Origin: Calliopum simillimum
Taxonomy: Eukaryota > Arthropoda > Insecta > Diptera > Lauxaniidae
Assembly (NCBI GenBank): GCA_951812925.1
Contig: OX638372.1
Location: 39,926,245 to 39,990,244, forward strand
DNA length: 64,000 nucleotides
Reading direction: 5' to 3'
Shown here: piece after piece, positions 10,516 through 20,719 of the stretch
Layout: every line of letters starts with the position of its first letter
How positions within the stretch are numbered: position 1 is the first letter of the stretch
The notes under the pieces: generated by a model
Database searches by the model: none
What the model was told of the DNA's origin: nothing
What the model saw: only the letters and a program-made list of their open reading frames with translations
Made by a program: the position numbers and the translations under genes

Positions 10516-11219
10516 CGAATATTTATTAACTCTTAATCTAATTGTGTGTTACATGAGACATAGGTACACAAAAATGTGCCAAAAGTACCTTTACATTTAA
10601 AATATAAACGTTTTCCTTGGTTCACGAATGTAATAAGATTTCAAATTCTTGAAATATAGGAAAATTTAACATGTTTTGTGTGGATAATCTCTGTGGATAA
10701 AGAAGAATTTGAAACCAAATTGAATACTATGTTTTACGAATCCACTGATTTTTTAATAATCCTTTTATGTGACTAAACAACAAACTAACCGAGGTAACTG
10801 AAATGCACAAATTTCCATTATAAAATTATTTTACTTTTTCCTGCTGGGCATTTAAGAACGGTGATTCATGTTTAGGCAACAGGCAGCTTAAATTTTGCAT
10901 GAGCATTTTATGCATATCAGCAACAGCTTAAATATTTATGCACATACTCCTACATATATGATATCTGTCCGCATGTTCGTACGTAAGCATATATAGGCAA
11001 AACCTAAAAAAGGTCAACTAGAAGCAAACCATTTTATTTTTTCTTTATCCAGTTAAAAATGCATTAATCAGTATGTGATATAATAATTTTCAAAGCACTT
11101 TTCACATCACGTATAAAACTTAATTAGATTATTTCATTTTAGTTACATGACGAATTTAATTTTTGCTTGTCTGTGTACAAGTTTTCTTAAACCTGCTAAA
11201 ATTTATATTTAGATTATTA
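10516..11219. other. Unassigned single-copy-looking interval
   Basis: No open frame, RNA gene or repeat recognised. Confidence 0.5.
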
Positions 11220-11221
11220 TA

Positions 11222-12468
11222 AAGGGTGTTTTTTTTAGAGGTATAGAACTTCAAATTGAAATAAAACACAAGAAAATCGTTTTAATGTCCATCAATTTGG
11301 CTTTATTGGAAGGATAATGCCATTAATGTTTAAATATGATTTCGGGCATGTGGCCGCCGCGGCTGGCTCCAATAAAGCCAATTCTACAGGTCCAATTTTC
11401 AACCACTTTTTCGAGCATATGGGGCCGTATGTCGGCAATAACGCCACAAATGTTGGCTTCCAAGTCCCCTAACGTTTCTGGTTTGTTGGCGTAGACGAGC
11501 GACTTCACATATCCCCAAAGAAAATAATCCAATGGTGTCAAATCACACGATCTTGGTGGCCAATTAACAGGTCCATTCCGCGAAATTATGCGCTCATCGA
11601 ATGTTTCCTTCAATAAATCGATTGTGACGTGCGCTGTGTGGCATGTAGCGCCGTCTTGTTGGAACCACAACTCATCCACATTCATGCCATCCAATTCGGG
11701 AACAAAATAGTCGGTTATCATGGCTCTATACCGGTCTCCATTAACGGTAACTGACTCTCCAGCATTATTTCGGAAGAAGTATGGCCCAATGACTCCACCA
11801 GCCCATAGAGCACACCAAACAGTCAGTTTTTGTGGCAATTTTGCTTGTTGACGTAGCCATTCAACCAAAAATGAGCCTCATCACTGAACAAAATTTTGCG
11901 ATGAAAATCAGCATCGAGATCAATCTCATTTTCGGCCCATACAGCAAAATCACGACGCATTGCATGGTCTCGCGGCTTTAGTTCTTGCACAATCTGGATC
12001 TTGTAAGGTCGCAAGCCAAGATCTTTGCGCAAAATCTTCTATAAAGTTGATGGACAAAGCTCCAATTGCTGTGCACGGTGGCGAATCGATTCATTCGGGT
12101 CCTCTTCAACATTTTGCTCTACAGCGGCAATTGTTTCTTCGGTGCGCACTGTTCGACGTCTCTGCGGATGCGTATTATCACATAGAGTAAACGTAGTGCG
12201 AAAACGACCCATGGTTAACCGAATTAATTGCTCTGATGGACGATTATGTCGACCATAAAATGGACGGAGCTTGCGGTAAACTTCGCGAACAGAACCATTA
12301 TTTTCGAAATAAATTTGCACGATTTGCAAGCGCTGTTCTTTTGTCAACCTGTTCATGATGAAATGGCAAACCAAACTGAACAAAAATGACATTAGAGTTG
12401 CCAGATTTGACCACAAAATGCCAGTTTTATCTCTATTCGAAAAACAAACCTCTAAAAAAAACACCCTG
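11222..12468 (-). mobile_element. Near-complete rosa-type (DD41D) mariner-like element, 1247 bp
   Basis: Perfect 20-bp terminal inverted repeats, AGGGTGTTTTTTTTAGAGGT (11223-11242 and 12448-12467), one base further out mismatched, and TA duplicated at 11220-11221 and 12469-12470. Size and structure fit a full Tc1/mariner-superfamily element. Its transposase is read on the minus strand. Confidence 0.85.
11323..12356 (-). pseudogene. DD41D (rosa-like) transposase, two disabling lesions
   Basis: Start at 12356 (MNRLTKEQRLQIVQIYFENN) gives an N-terminal helix-turn-helix domain. The catalytic core shows FSDEAHFWLNGYVNKQN (first Asp), QQDGATCHTA (second) and LTPLDYFLWGYVKS (third). I count 41 residues between the second and third Asp, the hallmark of rosa/DD41D elements. 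Lesion 1: codon Trp (TGG) before KILRKDLG is TAG at 12039-12041. Lesion 2: after VNKQNC about 18 codons present in relatives are missing, with a frame change near 11830-11865, before KLTVWCALWAGGVIGPYFF. The rest is open to the stop at 11323. The few lesions and intact ends suggest fairly recent insertion. All three catalytic Asp codons are kept. Confidence 0.88.
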
Positions 12469-12478
12469 TACTATGTTT

Positions 12479-12932
12479 GTCAGATTGATTTTAATTTTAT
12501 AATTTTTTAATGATTCTCTGTTGAAAATGATCGATTACGTATTTCTAAATTTTTTGTTTTGGTGAAAATAAACAAAGTTATGATTTCTTAAAGTTTCATG
12601 GTTTGGGAAAACCCTTTTTTTTGTAATGCATTTTTCTCAGAAGCTATTGGATATAGGGAAAAATTTGTCATAATGTAAAACAAAGATTATAAACTAACTT
12701 TTTGTAATATGTAAAAAATTTAAAATGACCAATTTTTCCCTATGGTAATAGTTTCTGAGATAAAACATTACGAAAAAAAGTGTTTTTTCCAAAACCATGA
12801 AACTTTAAAAAATCATAAGTTTTTTAATTTTCACCAAAACAAAAAACTAAAAAATACGTACTCGATCATTTTCAACAGAAAATCATTAAAAAATTATAAA
12901 ATTAAAATCAATTTTTAAAGTGTAAATCTGAC
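12479..12932. mobile_element. Foldback MITE, copy 1
   Basis: Two arms of about 210 bp are inverted relative to each other. The left arm starts GTCAGATTGATTTTAATTTT; the right arm ends AAATCTGAC at 12932. Arm landmarks such as GGGAAAACCC/AAACCATGAAACTTT and GATCGATTACGTA mirror each other. It lies 10 bp from the DD41D element. A second, damaged copy is at 20060-20719. Confidence 0.75.
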
Positions 12933-13149
12933 GAATAATAAATACCTCATATCCAAATTTTAGATGCGAAACCAACGCATTTTTATATTTAAAGGAAATA
13001 TACTAAAATAGAAGTGCACTTTTGTTGATTAAAAGAAGTGTTACATCTGATCCGAAACATCTGAATAATTAAACAGTCTAGAGTTTACCTTGTGGCCGAA
13101 ATTCAAACATTTTGATTTGACCATAAAATAAAGCAAACAGTTTTTATAC

Positions 13150-13580
13150 TCTTTCTTGGTCGATAAAACACAAAAAGCTTTCAATATTCTTCCTCAGGGT
13201 TCGGGTTATCTGCATCAGTGCAGCAGCTTAGTTGCAATACCGTGCTTTTCATTTAAAGGCGTGCTACTCTTACTAAAGAGCAAACAGTTTTTGATATCTT
13301 TCTGTCCCGTTCATTTTATGCCCATACCAAAATTCATAAAAATCGTTCCTAAGTGCTGACCCTATATCCATACCGAATTTCAGAAAAATCGGTGCAGCGA
13401 CTTAGCCGTGAGAGCGTCTTTTCCATTTGGGGGCGTAATACCGCCCACTTTTAAAAAAATTTTAATTCTGTGCACTGCTCCTCCTCACAACCTTTCAAGA
13501 AAATTGGTATATATTTAGGTATACAAACAGGGACTGAACCGATTTCGTTTGCCTATTTATATATAGATTATTACAATCTT
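13150..13580. repeat. Tandem repeat array, type B units
   Basis: Units of about 120-127 bp, read as AGCCGTGAGAGCGT...GGGGCGT.(G/A)CACCGCCCAC...CCATACCAAATTTC. The same units form the array at 35400-36125 and 36641-36930. It ends in CTATTTATATATAGATTA. It sits beside a Helentron-like core and is probably part of that element class. Confidence 0.55.
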
Positions 13581-13599
13581 AATATTTTGAGGCTTAAGC

Positions 13600-14690
13600 T
13601 AAAGTATGACTTTTCCAACCTTACTTAGTTTTCCCAATTTTTACATCCTTTTTGTCCTTTCGCTTGTAACGCGGAGAAAGAGGCGTGGTAATGTATATAT
13701 ATTCTTGATTAGCATCACTTTCTGAGTCGATATAGCCATGTCCGTCGGTCTGACTGCATGTCTGTTTGGATATATCTGTTTGTCTGTCCGTTGAAATCAT
13801 TTTAATATTTTTTGGGAGCATTGCCGTCGTAGTCAAGGTAAGCTCGTCTTATTGAAAATGAACGATATCGCTCAAAGGATATGCATGATACCCATACAAA
13901 AAATATATTCAAAATGCAACTTTAGGGGTATTTTACACAACAATGCAAACTAGGCAAAATTTGGACAAGAGGGCGTAGCATCTTTCGTATATGCAAAAGT
14001 TTCAAAATGCTTTACTGAAAACTTTTTTTGAGATACTCCAGCTAAATTTCGCTCAGACACTTAAAACAGTAAATGCAAGCTTTGAGTAAAAACTAGGTGG
14101 AATCGGACAAGAGGGCGTGGCACCTAACATATAAGCAAAAGGTTCATAGTGCTATGCTGAAAACATTTTTTGGGATATCAGCTTGACTTCACACAGGCAG
14201 TAAAAATAGCAAAGCCATGCTTTGAGCAAAAACTAAGTAGGTGAACTAGGACATGAAAGCGTGGCACCACCGATGTAATCAAAAGATCCAAAATGCTATA
14301 CTAAAGCGTTTTTTGAGATAATCTAATCAAATTTCACTCAGGCAAGAAACAGTAAAGGCAAGCTCTGAGCAAAAACTAGGCGAACTCGGAAAATAGGGCG
14401 TGGCTCCTCTCATATAAGCATAAAGTTTAAAGTGCTATACTGAAATATTTTTTGACGTCATCCAACTAAATTTCCCTAAGGCAGTAAAAACATTAAGTGT
14501 AAGCTCTGATCAAAAACTAGTCAAACTCACTATACTAAGAATATTTTTTGATATAGACTAACCAAACTTCACTCAGACAGTAAGTGCAAAATTTGAGCAA
14601 AAGCTATACAAATTCGGACAAGAGGTCATGGCACCTCCTGTACAAGTTTAATTGTCAAAATATTACAGTAAAGGGTTTTTAACGTTTAGC
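13600..14690 (-). mobile_element. HINE-like element, minus orientation, with type A tandem units
   Basis: The conserved block seen at 9890-9960 recurs inverted at about 13690-13790 (ATATTCTTGATTAGCATCAC..GAGTCGATATAGCCATGTC, then a GTCTGTC-type microsatellite). It is followed by about five tandem units of about 135-145 bp marked by AGAGGGCGTGGCACC and AGCAAAAACTAGG (about 13970, 14112, 14255, 14396, 14620). The short frame across the core is not a gene. Confidence 0.6.
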
Positions 14691-14890
14691 AAGTTAGTTT
14701 TAATTATTGTGATGCAAGAGCGAATTAAAACCAATCTGATCAAAATTTGGCGACAAAAAGTTTATTTAGTTACCCAATGGGGAATGCAGCGCATCAATAG
14801 CGCTTCTGAAGCACTCTAAAGCAGCAGTGAAGCGCATCTCTCTCGTTGCCAAAAGCGCTGAAATTAACATTGGCATGTCATTGGAACGAA

Positions 14891-15036
14891 GCGCTTCGCT
14901 CTCGCTACCAGAAATGTTCTTTGGATGCACATCGCTCTCGCATCCAGAAATGCTCTTTGGATGCGCATCGCTCTCGCTACCAGAAATGCTCTTTGGAAGC
15001 GCATCGCTCTCGCATTCAGAAATGCTCTTTGGATGC
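14891..15036. repeat. 36-bp minisatellite, array 1 (4 copies)
   Basis: Unit CGCTCTCGC(A/T)(T/A)CCAGAAATG plus CTCTTTGGATGCGCAT, 36 bp (12 codons), so every frame stays open over the array. The frames that result (alternating Ser-Leu-Pro-Glu type repeats) have no family match and are attributed to the array. Confidence 0.85.
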
Positions 15037-15207
15037 TTTTTGGATGACAATAAAAATATTTAAAAAATTAATTTTTAATTGAAATTTTACGTCTTTCGTC
15101 ACAAAGACACATCAGACTATTATTTTTTTTTTGATGTAATTATAATTATTTTTATTTTACTAAATTTATTTTAATTGAAAAATTGCAAGTTGAAAACTTT
15201 TGTGTTA

Positions 15208-15296
15208 GGTCTGGGCCGGAGTTGAACCGAGGACCTCACGGTTGCTACAACTCCCAATCGCAGTGCGAGTGGCTTGACCACTGCTCCATCCTTGCG
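15208..15296 (-). ncRNA. tRNA-like sequence, probable tRNA-derived SINE head
   Basis: On the minus strand there is a perfect Pol III B box, GGTTCAACTCC (15218-15228), an A-box-like AGCAGTGGTCAAGCC (about 15271-15285), a good D stem (AGTGG/CCACT) and a 4-of-5 T stem. The anticodon arm does not fold convincingly and there is no clean acceptor stem, so a functional tRNA is unlikely. It lies between two arrays of the 36-bp minisatellite. Confidence 0.5.
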
Positions 15297-15354
15297 CTCT
15301 TACGAAGCTGACTTATTTACTTATTTTGTTTTGTGCGTAAATACGTGACCGAAA

Positions 15355-15445
15355 GCGCTTCGTTCTCGCTACCAGAAATGCTCTTTGGATGCGCATCGCT
15401 CTCGCATTCAGAAATGCTCTTTGGATGCGCTTCGCTCTCGCTACC
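15355..15445. repeat. 36-bp minisatellite, array 2 (2.5 copies)
   Basis: Same unit and orientation as the array at 14891-15036, starting again with GCGCTTCG. The two arrays are separated by about 318 bp that contain the tRNA-like sequence, as if one array had been split or duplicated. Confidence 0.8.
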
Positions 15446-16249
15446 TATAGCGCAGAAAATATGCGCATACAAATCAGCACTTTAGATGCGAGAAAGACGC
15501 GCATCGCTATTGCGTCTTGGGGATGCGCATCGAAATTTTCTGTTGGGTATAGTTTTCATTGTGAAACGTTACAAGCTTCTAATCATGCTATTTAAATAGT
15601 AATGTTTTAAGAAAGCTTAAGGTTGTGTCTATAATTGGGCGTGTTCGAAAATGTTCGCCAGCGTAATCGCTACCGACACAGTATTTCTGATTTAGCGAAA
15701 TTGCAAGTATAATTGCATATATATTAGATATTGGAAATTCCATGATTACCTCCAAAAATCTGCAAGAAGACGTTAAGAAGCGAGTTAAGTTTTTTTTTGT
15801 AAGTTTCTTAAGGGCGCTCATCGCCTGTTTTATAAAAATCTCGGTTTGATGCGGTTTTAATTTTTGTATGGACTCAAATATAAAATAATAAAATACAAAC
15901 AAAAAACGTAGTTTGCATAAAACTTTTTGTTGCAAGGTCACCATAAAATTGCGCATAGAATCATTTTATAAAAAGTCTATTGAGGCTTTTTAATTTTTTA
16001 ACTGGAATGTAGTTAAAATTAGCCTGAATTAAATTTTTGTCGCCGAGGACATGCAAAGTTAAGCGTTTTGACCACTTTAGGGTTCTTGTATCGTTGGACA
16101 AAAGTTAAATTTTTTGGTTACCCTCTCTGTACAGAATTTTTTGCAGATTTTTTGCAGATTTTTTGCTGCTATTCTTTAAATCATATCATAAGCTCTTAAA
16201 ATATATTTAAAAATTTTTATTATATAATATGTACTAGAATCGCTCAGTA
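15446..16249. other. Unassigned interval
   Basis: Only a 12-bp tandem (TTTTTTGCAGAT, about 2.5 copies, 16137-16167) is seen. The 122-codon minus-strand frame at 15588-15956 has no domain and is A/T-driven. Confidence 0.45.
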
Positions 16250-16604
16250 GTTAAAATTTGACCACAAATGTATTAAATAATTTTGATACTTTTTGGACAG
16301 TTTTAGTACTTTTTTTGCTATTTGGTACAAAATAGAAAAGCTTTATTCATCATTCTTGTCTTTGTCTTTGTGCTATATCCTCTTTTCAGCTCAGTGTGAC
16401 CACATATTTTGTCGTTGTTAGTATTGACAAATTTTCATTTAATTTTACCTGGCTAAATGGAAAAATATTGAAATAATTTTAGCTTTGTGCACATCTTTGC
16501 ATAAATACCTTTCTAATGGTGTAAAATTCAATTTCGTGCTCCATTTTTAACATAGTAAAAATGGTAGGACAAATTTTTTGTCTTGCGTATTAATATATAG
16601 ATTA
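16250..16604 (+). repeat. Dispersed repeat X, copy 1
   Basis: Runs from AAAATTTGACCACAAATG to GCGTATTAATATATAGATTA. The whole length aligns by eye with 39518-39904 and 45061-45449, all in the same orientation, sharing AGTACTTTTTTT, TTGGTACAAAATAGAA, CAGCTC.GTGTGACC, ACCTTTCTAATGGTGT and GTAGGACAAAT. No coding sequence or terminal inverted repeats. Family unknown. Confidence 0.75.
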
Positions 16605-17942
16605 TTTTATATGTTTTTGCATTTGAAGTGTAAGATCTTTTTTTGCAAAAGAAAAAAATTTCTGGGATTGCCAGCTAACATATGTCATAGTTTTTTCGTC
16701 TTTTTTTTTGTGGAAAAATATTGCCAATCAGAATTTAAAACTGGGAGTATAAGCTTTAATATGAACTAAGTAGAACACATCACTTATGTTGACTCAGTTT
16801 TTAACTAAAAGGGGTGAATATTTCAAGAAATATCCTTTTTATAATGAGCATGATGTTTCGAAGTGTTAATTGATATTTTTCTAAAAACTTAAATTAGTTT
16901 CACATTCTTTAACAAAATTACAAATTTATTTACAATAGAAAATCACTAAGCGATCACAGTGCAGAGTTACGAATGTTAACACTCGTACTATTGTACATCT
17001 TACACCATTATGCACGTCATTCTCTCTGTGATTGCTGTGTGAGGAAAAACTAAAAAATGCTGAAAACAATAAAAAAAGGAAAAACAGCACTAAATGTGTG
17101 AGATGTAAAGAATTTTCACAATTGCTGTCAGTCAGTTTGAATGACACATCGCATCAGAATTTTCAAATTCTCAACATTTGCTTTGCTTTGCTAACAACGT
17201 TTTTGTACGTTGTCTCGTTAGTTGGATGTGTGTGCGTTATCCTCACTATAAGTAAATGCATGGAGTGTGTGTTTTTCTGGCTTACACATTGTGGGTGTTT
17301 GTGTGTGTTTGCATCGTTGTGTTGCACATTGAATAGAGTTTAACATGAAAATGCACTCAATGTAGGCTAAAATTGTATTTTTCTCTATTTTCGTTGTTGC
17401 TGTTGTTTCAACCAATACACACTTACCATCGATGCACTTGATGCCATTGTATTGGTTCTGCCGATACACAAAATTTGTGCTAAATGAGTGACTTCATGGC
17501 CGGTGCACTTGAGTGAATACAACACGTAGGCTGATTTGACTTATTTGCATTAGCTGCTTTTCCAGATTGAAATTGAAGGGTTCTGTTTTGTTTCTCTCTC
17601 TAATTGTAGTTGAAGTTCAGTTTTGTTACATAGCATACTAAAAGTAAACTTGAAAAAAAAAAAAAAAAATAAAAAATTTAAGAACACTACAAAAGCACTT
17701 TTTAAAACTTAAGAGTGAGTCAGGAGTAATTTTTTAAATTTTTTGAAGATTGGCATATCAATTTAAAGATATGCTTAATTTGAAAATCAACGTTTCGGTC
17801 GTAACTTGGGCTTTTTTGATGATGCTTTATAAAAACTAGTATATAAAAATTTTTCGAATCGTTCAGATATCGGGTACATATGTAGGTATAGCTCGAAAGC
17901 AAAAAAAAAAAAAAAAAAAAAAATAAAAATCTCAATTTCCAA
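16605..17942. other. Unassigned interval, simple repeats
   Basis: TG/CA-rich sequence around 17225-17325 and poly(A) tracts at about 17653-17669 and 17900-17922. Small frames on both strands lack any recognisable domain. Confidence 0.45.
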
Positions 17943-18226
17943 AACTGTTTCTTAGGTCGCGATCAGAGAGCGAGCTATGTGCAAAGTTGCGCTAAAAGCA
18001 ACGCCTTGGCTTTGAAACAGTACAAAACGATTTGTTTGAAATAATGGCAACGTTACCTAGTAAAAAAGTTGCGATGCTTGTACTGTAGCATTAAGGCTAC
18101 TTGTTAGTATTTTGCGCCACTTCACGCTTTGCTTTGAGCTTCCACTGTGATAGCTATATGCAACTTAATTTTCGTCACACTTTGCTTTGAGCGCAACTTT
18201 GCTCAATGTCTTAGGCCACGTCGATT
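17943..18226. mobile_element. Possible MITE with short inverted ends
   Basis: GCAAAGTTGCGCTAAAAGCAA (about 17981 on) is mirrored by TTTGCTTTGAGCGCAACTTT (about 18179 on), with CTTAGG near both outer edges. A third TTTGCTTTGAGC lies inside. No target duplication could be confirmed. Confidence 0.35.
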
Positions 18227-18720
18227 TTAGAGTTATCACCCATTTTGAAAGGACATTCAAAGCAGCTAAATTAAATCGCTTGGCATTGGGTAAAAAAACT
18301 AATATTATAAAACATATGAACGAAAAACTAAAAAAGAAAGAAAAAAAAAAAAATAGTTTTTGAGCCTTTTGGAGAACGTTCTTACGTGCTTATAATGTTT
18401 CGAAATAAACACCAAGTAAATATATCAAAAACTAATGATAGAATTAACTTTAAAAAGCCTCTTAGTCCACTTAAATGTCTCAAAAGAATAAACATCGCTG
18501 GCGTAAATTCTGTGTACACCATTCATCTTAAAAGACCCATTCACTTTTACTGTTATTACTCCAAAACGGTTTGAGCTAGTGCAAAATTTTTAATGATTTT
18601 TGGAAACACGTAAAAGAAGTTATAGCATTATCATTTTATTCTCCCAAATGATTGTACTATTATATTTTTATACGATTTATATTAACATATCACGAATTGG
18701 AGCATAATATATGTATGTTT
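18227..18720. other. Unassigned interval
   Basis: No gene, RNA gene or terminal repeat recognised. Confidence 0.5.
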
Positions 18721-20033
18721 AAGTTCCAAAAATAGGTTATTTAAAATGCCGTCTCGTGACACTTGCTCGAACCCCCCCTCCCCACTGTGACAAAAATTGA
18801 CGCTTGCTCGAACCCCCGCCCCATCCTAGGAGCGTCACGGAGTTTATGGACAGCCCCCCAGGAAATGAATCAGTTAAAGCTTGTTGATACTCCATCGTAG
18901 ATATTTTTCCCCTAGTACTCCCAGATATTCTCCGTTTTGACAATAAACCTTCGGAAACCTTCGTGTGTCCCAGAAAACTATCAATATGACATTCGAGTTC
19001 TACACCTATCTATGGAATTTCATTAAAAAGCTTTTATGGTTTGAGTGATATAATGTGTTGCTCTGTTTTAATGTTCAATTGTTAGAAAGTGGGCATGGCA
19101 CCTATTTTATTCCTTAGCCGCTTCTGAACTCCTCCAAAATAAATTTTCTTAAGCAAATGTACATATGTACGCATACTTTGTGAATAAAAATACAAAAAAA
19201 AAATGTTTGTTTTCATATTGTAAATAAGTACTTTTGAAAATTAAAAATTTTTTTTTTAAATTTTCTAAGCAATCATTTTTGAAATTGTCTTTTTATGAAA
19301 ATTTATTTTTTTTTTTATTTTTCAATTAAATCTACATATATATTTTTACGGTTCGGTACAATTTTAAACCGTCTTGTATTTTCGAACAAAATACAGATTT
19401 TATATCGTGATATTGTGTGATTTATTGTGACGGATGTCGATACGACTCAATTTATTTTGTATAGTTTTTATTTTTTTTTGGCGTTTCGGGATTGGGTATG
19501 AATATTGTCGAGGAGGACGGCAGAAGACTTTATGTGGTGCTGAGAGGCATATCTATTGCAATCCGGAGCAAATGGTAAGTACGAAATAGAGATGAAATTT
19601 ACAATTTTAGTATAAACTGTAGCTCAGATGATAAAATTTTAATTGTTTTTTTAATTAATATATGCAATTGTTTCCTTAGAGACCGTTCTTTTATAGTTTC
19701 GATCAAGCAAACAAAATCCATACGTCACCAAATACCATTTGGAGTACCACAAAGAGCTGTACTTAGCCCAACGTTATATAATATATTTATATCAGATGCA
19801 CCGCATCTCACAAATGGCTTTCGAGCATTTTTTGCTGATGATACAGCGTTTTATGCTACTTCTTACTCTACAAAATGCACTATCTACCTATATGACATAC
19901 TATCTAAAATGGAAAATTAAAATTATCATCCCTAAGACCAAAGCAATTTTCTTTACGCGTCGGAGAACTTTTGAAATCCCGAGGAGACCTATTTGCATCA
20001 ATAACATTTCCATAAATTGGGAGCATGAAGTCA
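18721..20033 (+). repeat. Left arm of a 5.1-kb inverted repeat
   Basis: The 1.3-kb sequence from AAGTTCCAAAAATAGG (18721) to GAGCATGAAGTCA (20033) is found inverted at 22531-23832 with scattered substitutions and small indels. It includes a G/C-rich outer part (CCCCCC tracts near 18770-18865), an A/T-rich middle, and the start of a LINE reverse transcriptase. The left arm has a deletion of about 25 bp relative to the right arm near 19860. Confidence 0.85.
19651..20033 (+). pseudogene. jockey-like LINE reverse transcriptase fragment (left arm)
   Basis: The reading frame matches the right-arm copy: IPFGVPQRAVLSPTLYNIF, SDAPHLTNGF, FFADDTAFYATS. These are RT motifs B (GVPQG, here GVPQR) and C (FADD, the YxDD box). 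A deletion after FYATS and in-frame stops end the usable frame before KTKAIFFTRRRT. The fragment is truncated at both ends: upstream RT fingers and endonuclease are missing, and it stops where the inverted-repeat arm stops. Confidence 0.75.
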
Positions 20034-20059
20034 AAAAAATAAAGTTTTGTCTATTGTAA

Positions 20060-20719
20060 GGGTATAAGGTTTTGGTCATATTTGCACTTAAAAAAAAAAT
20101 TGATTTTAATTTTATAATTTTTGAATGATTTTTTGTTAAAAATGATCGGGTACGTATTTTTTAATTTTTTATTTTGGCTAAAATTAACAAAGTTATTGTA
20201 TGATTTTTTAAATTTTCATGATTTGGGAAAACACTTTTTCTTTGTAATGCAATTATCTCAGAAACTATTAAATATAGAGAAAAAGTGATCATCATATAAA
20301 GTAAAGATAAATAACTGAATTTATAAAATATGTTAAAAAAAAGAATTTTATCCAAAATTATTGATAGTAAACTTTTAATGATGTAAACAGTTTGATTTTT
20401 TTTAATGTTAGTGTCTTTTTTTTTTCCCTTAATTTTTTTTACCATAAGTTTTCTACTCAACTTTGTTTAAGTTCCGTTAAGTTTAGAGTGGAAGTCATAC
20501 TACTTTTTGAGATATACCGTTTTTTCCGACACAAAGTCGTCCAATTACGCCTAAGAGACCATATAATATTTACATGATTCAACATTACGATGGCATTTAT
20601 AAAATAAGAAGCAATAAGAAATGTTGAATCAAGTAAATCAAACCACATTACGCTATCTCTTAGATGAAAGTGGACGAAAAAATTATAAAATTAAAATTAA
20701 ATCTGACGAATAATACCCC
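20060..20719. mobile_element. Foldback MITE, copy 2 (disrupted)
   Basis: The left arm (20060 to about 20345) matches the copy at 12479-12932, starting GGGTATAAGGTTTTGG. The right end (AATTATAAAATTAAAATTAA, then ATCTGACGAATAATACCCC to 20719) is present, but most of the right arm is replaced by about 300 bp of unrelated sequence (about 20350-20670), which itself has a small hairpin (TGATTCAACATTA/AATGTTGAATCAA). The GGGTATWA ends suggest the family's true termini lie a little outside those seen in copy 1. Confidence 0.6.

Noticed and set aside
14766..15082. Overlapping 78- and 94-codon repetitive frames
   Set aside because: The 36-bp unit is a multiple of three and keeps all frames open; no family resemblance.
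15208..15296. Functional tRNA gene
   Set aside because: B box and D stem are good, but the anticodon and acceptor arms do not form, so a SINE head or pseudogene is more likely.
19575..19679. Apparent intron (GTAAGT donor, TTTCCTTAG acceptor) in the inverted-repeat arm
   Set aside because: The acceptor side lies within LINE coding sequence (CNCFLRDHSF) and the donor side has no supported exon, so it is chance.
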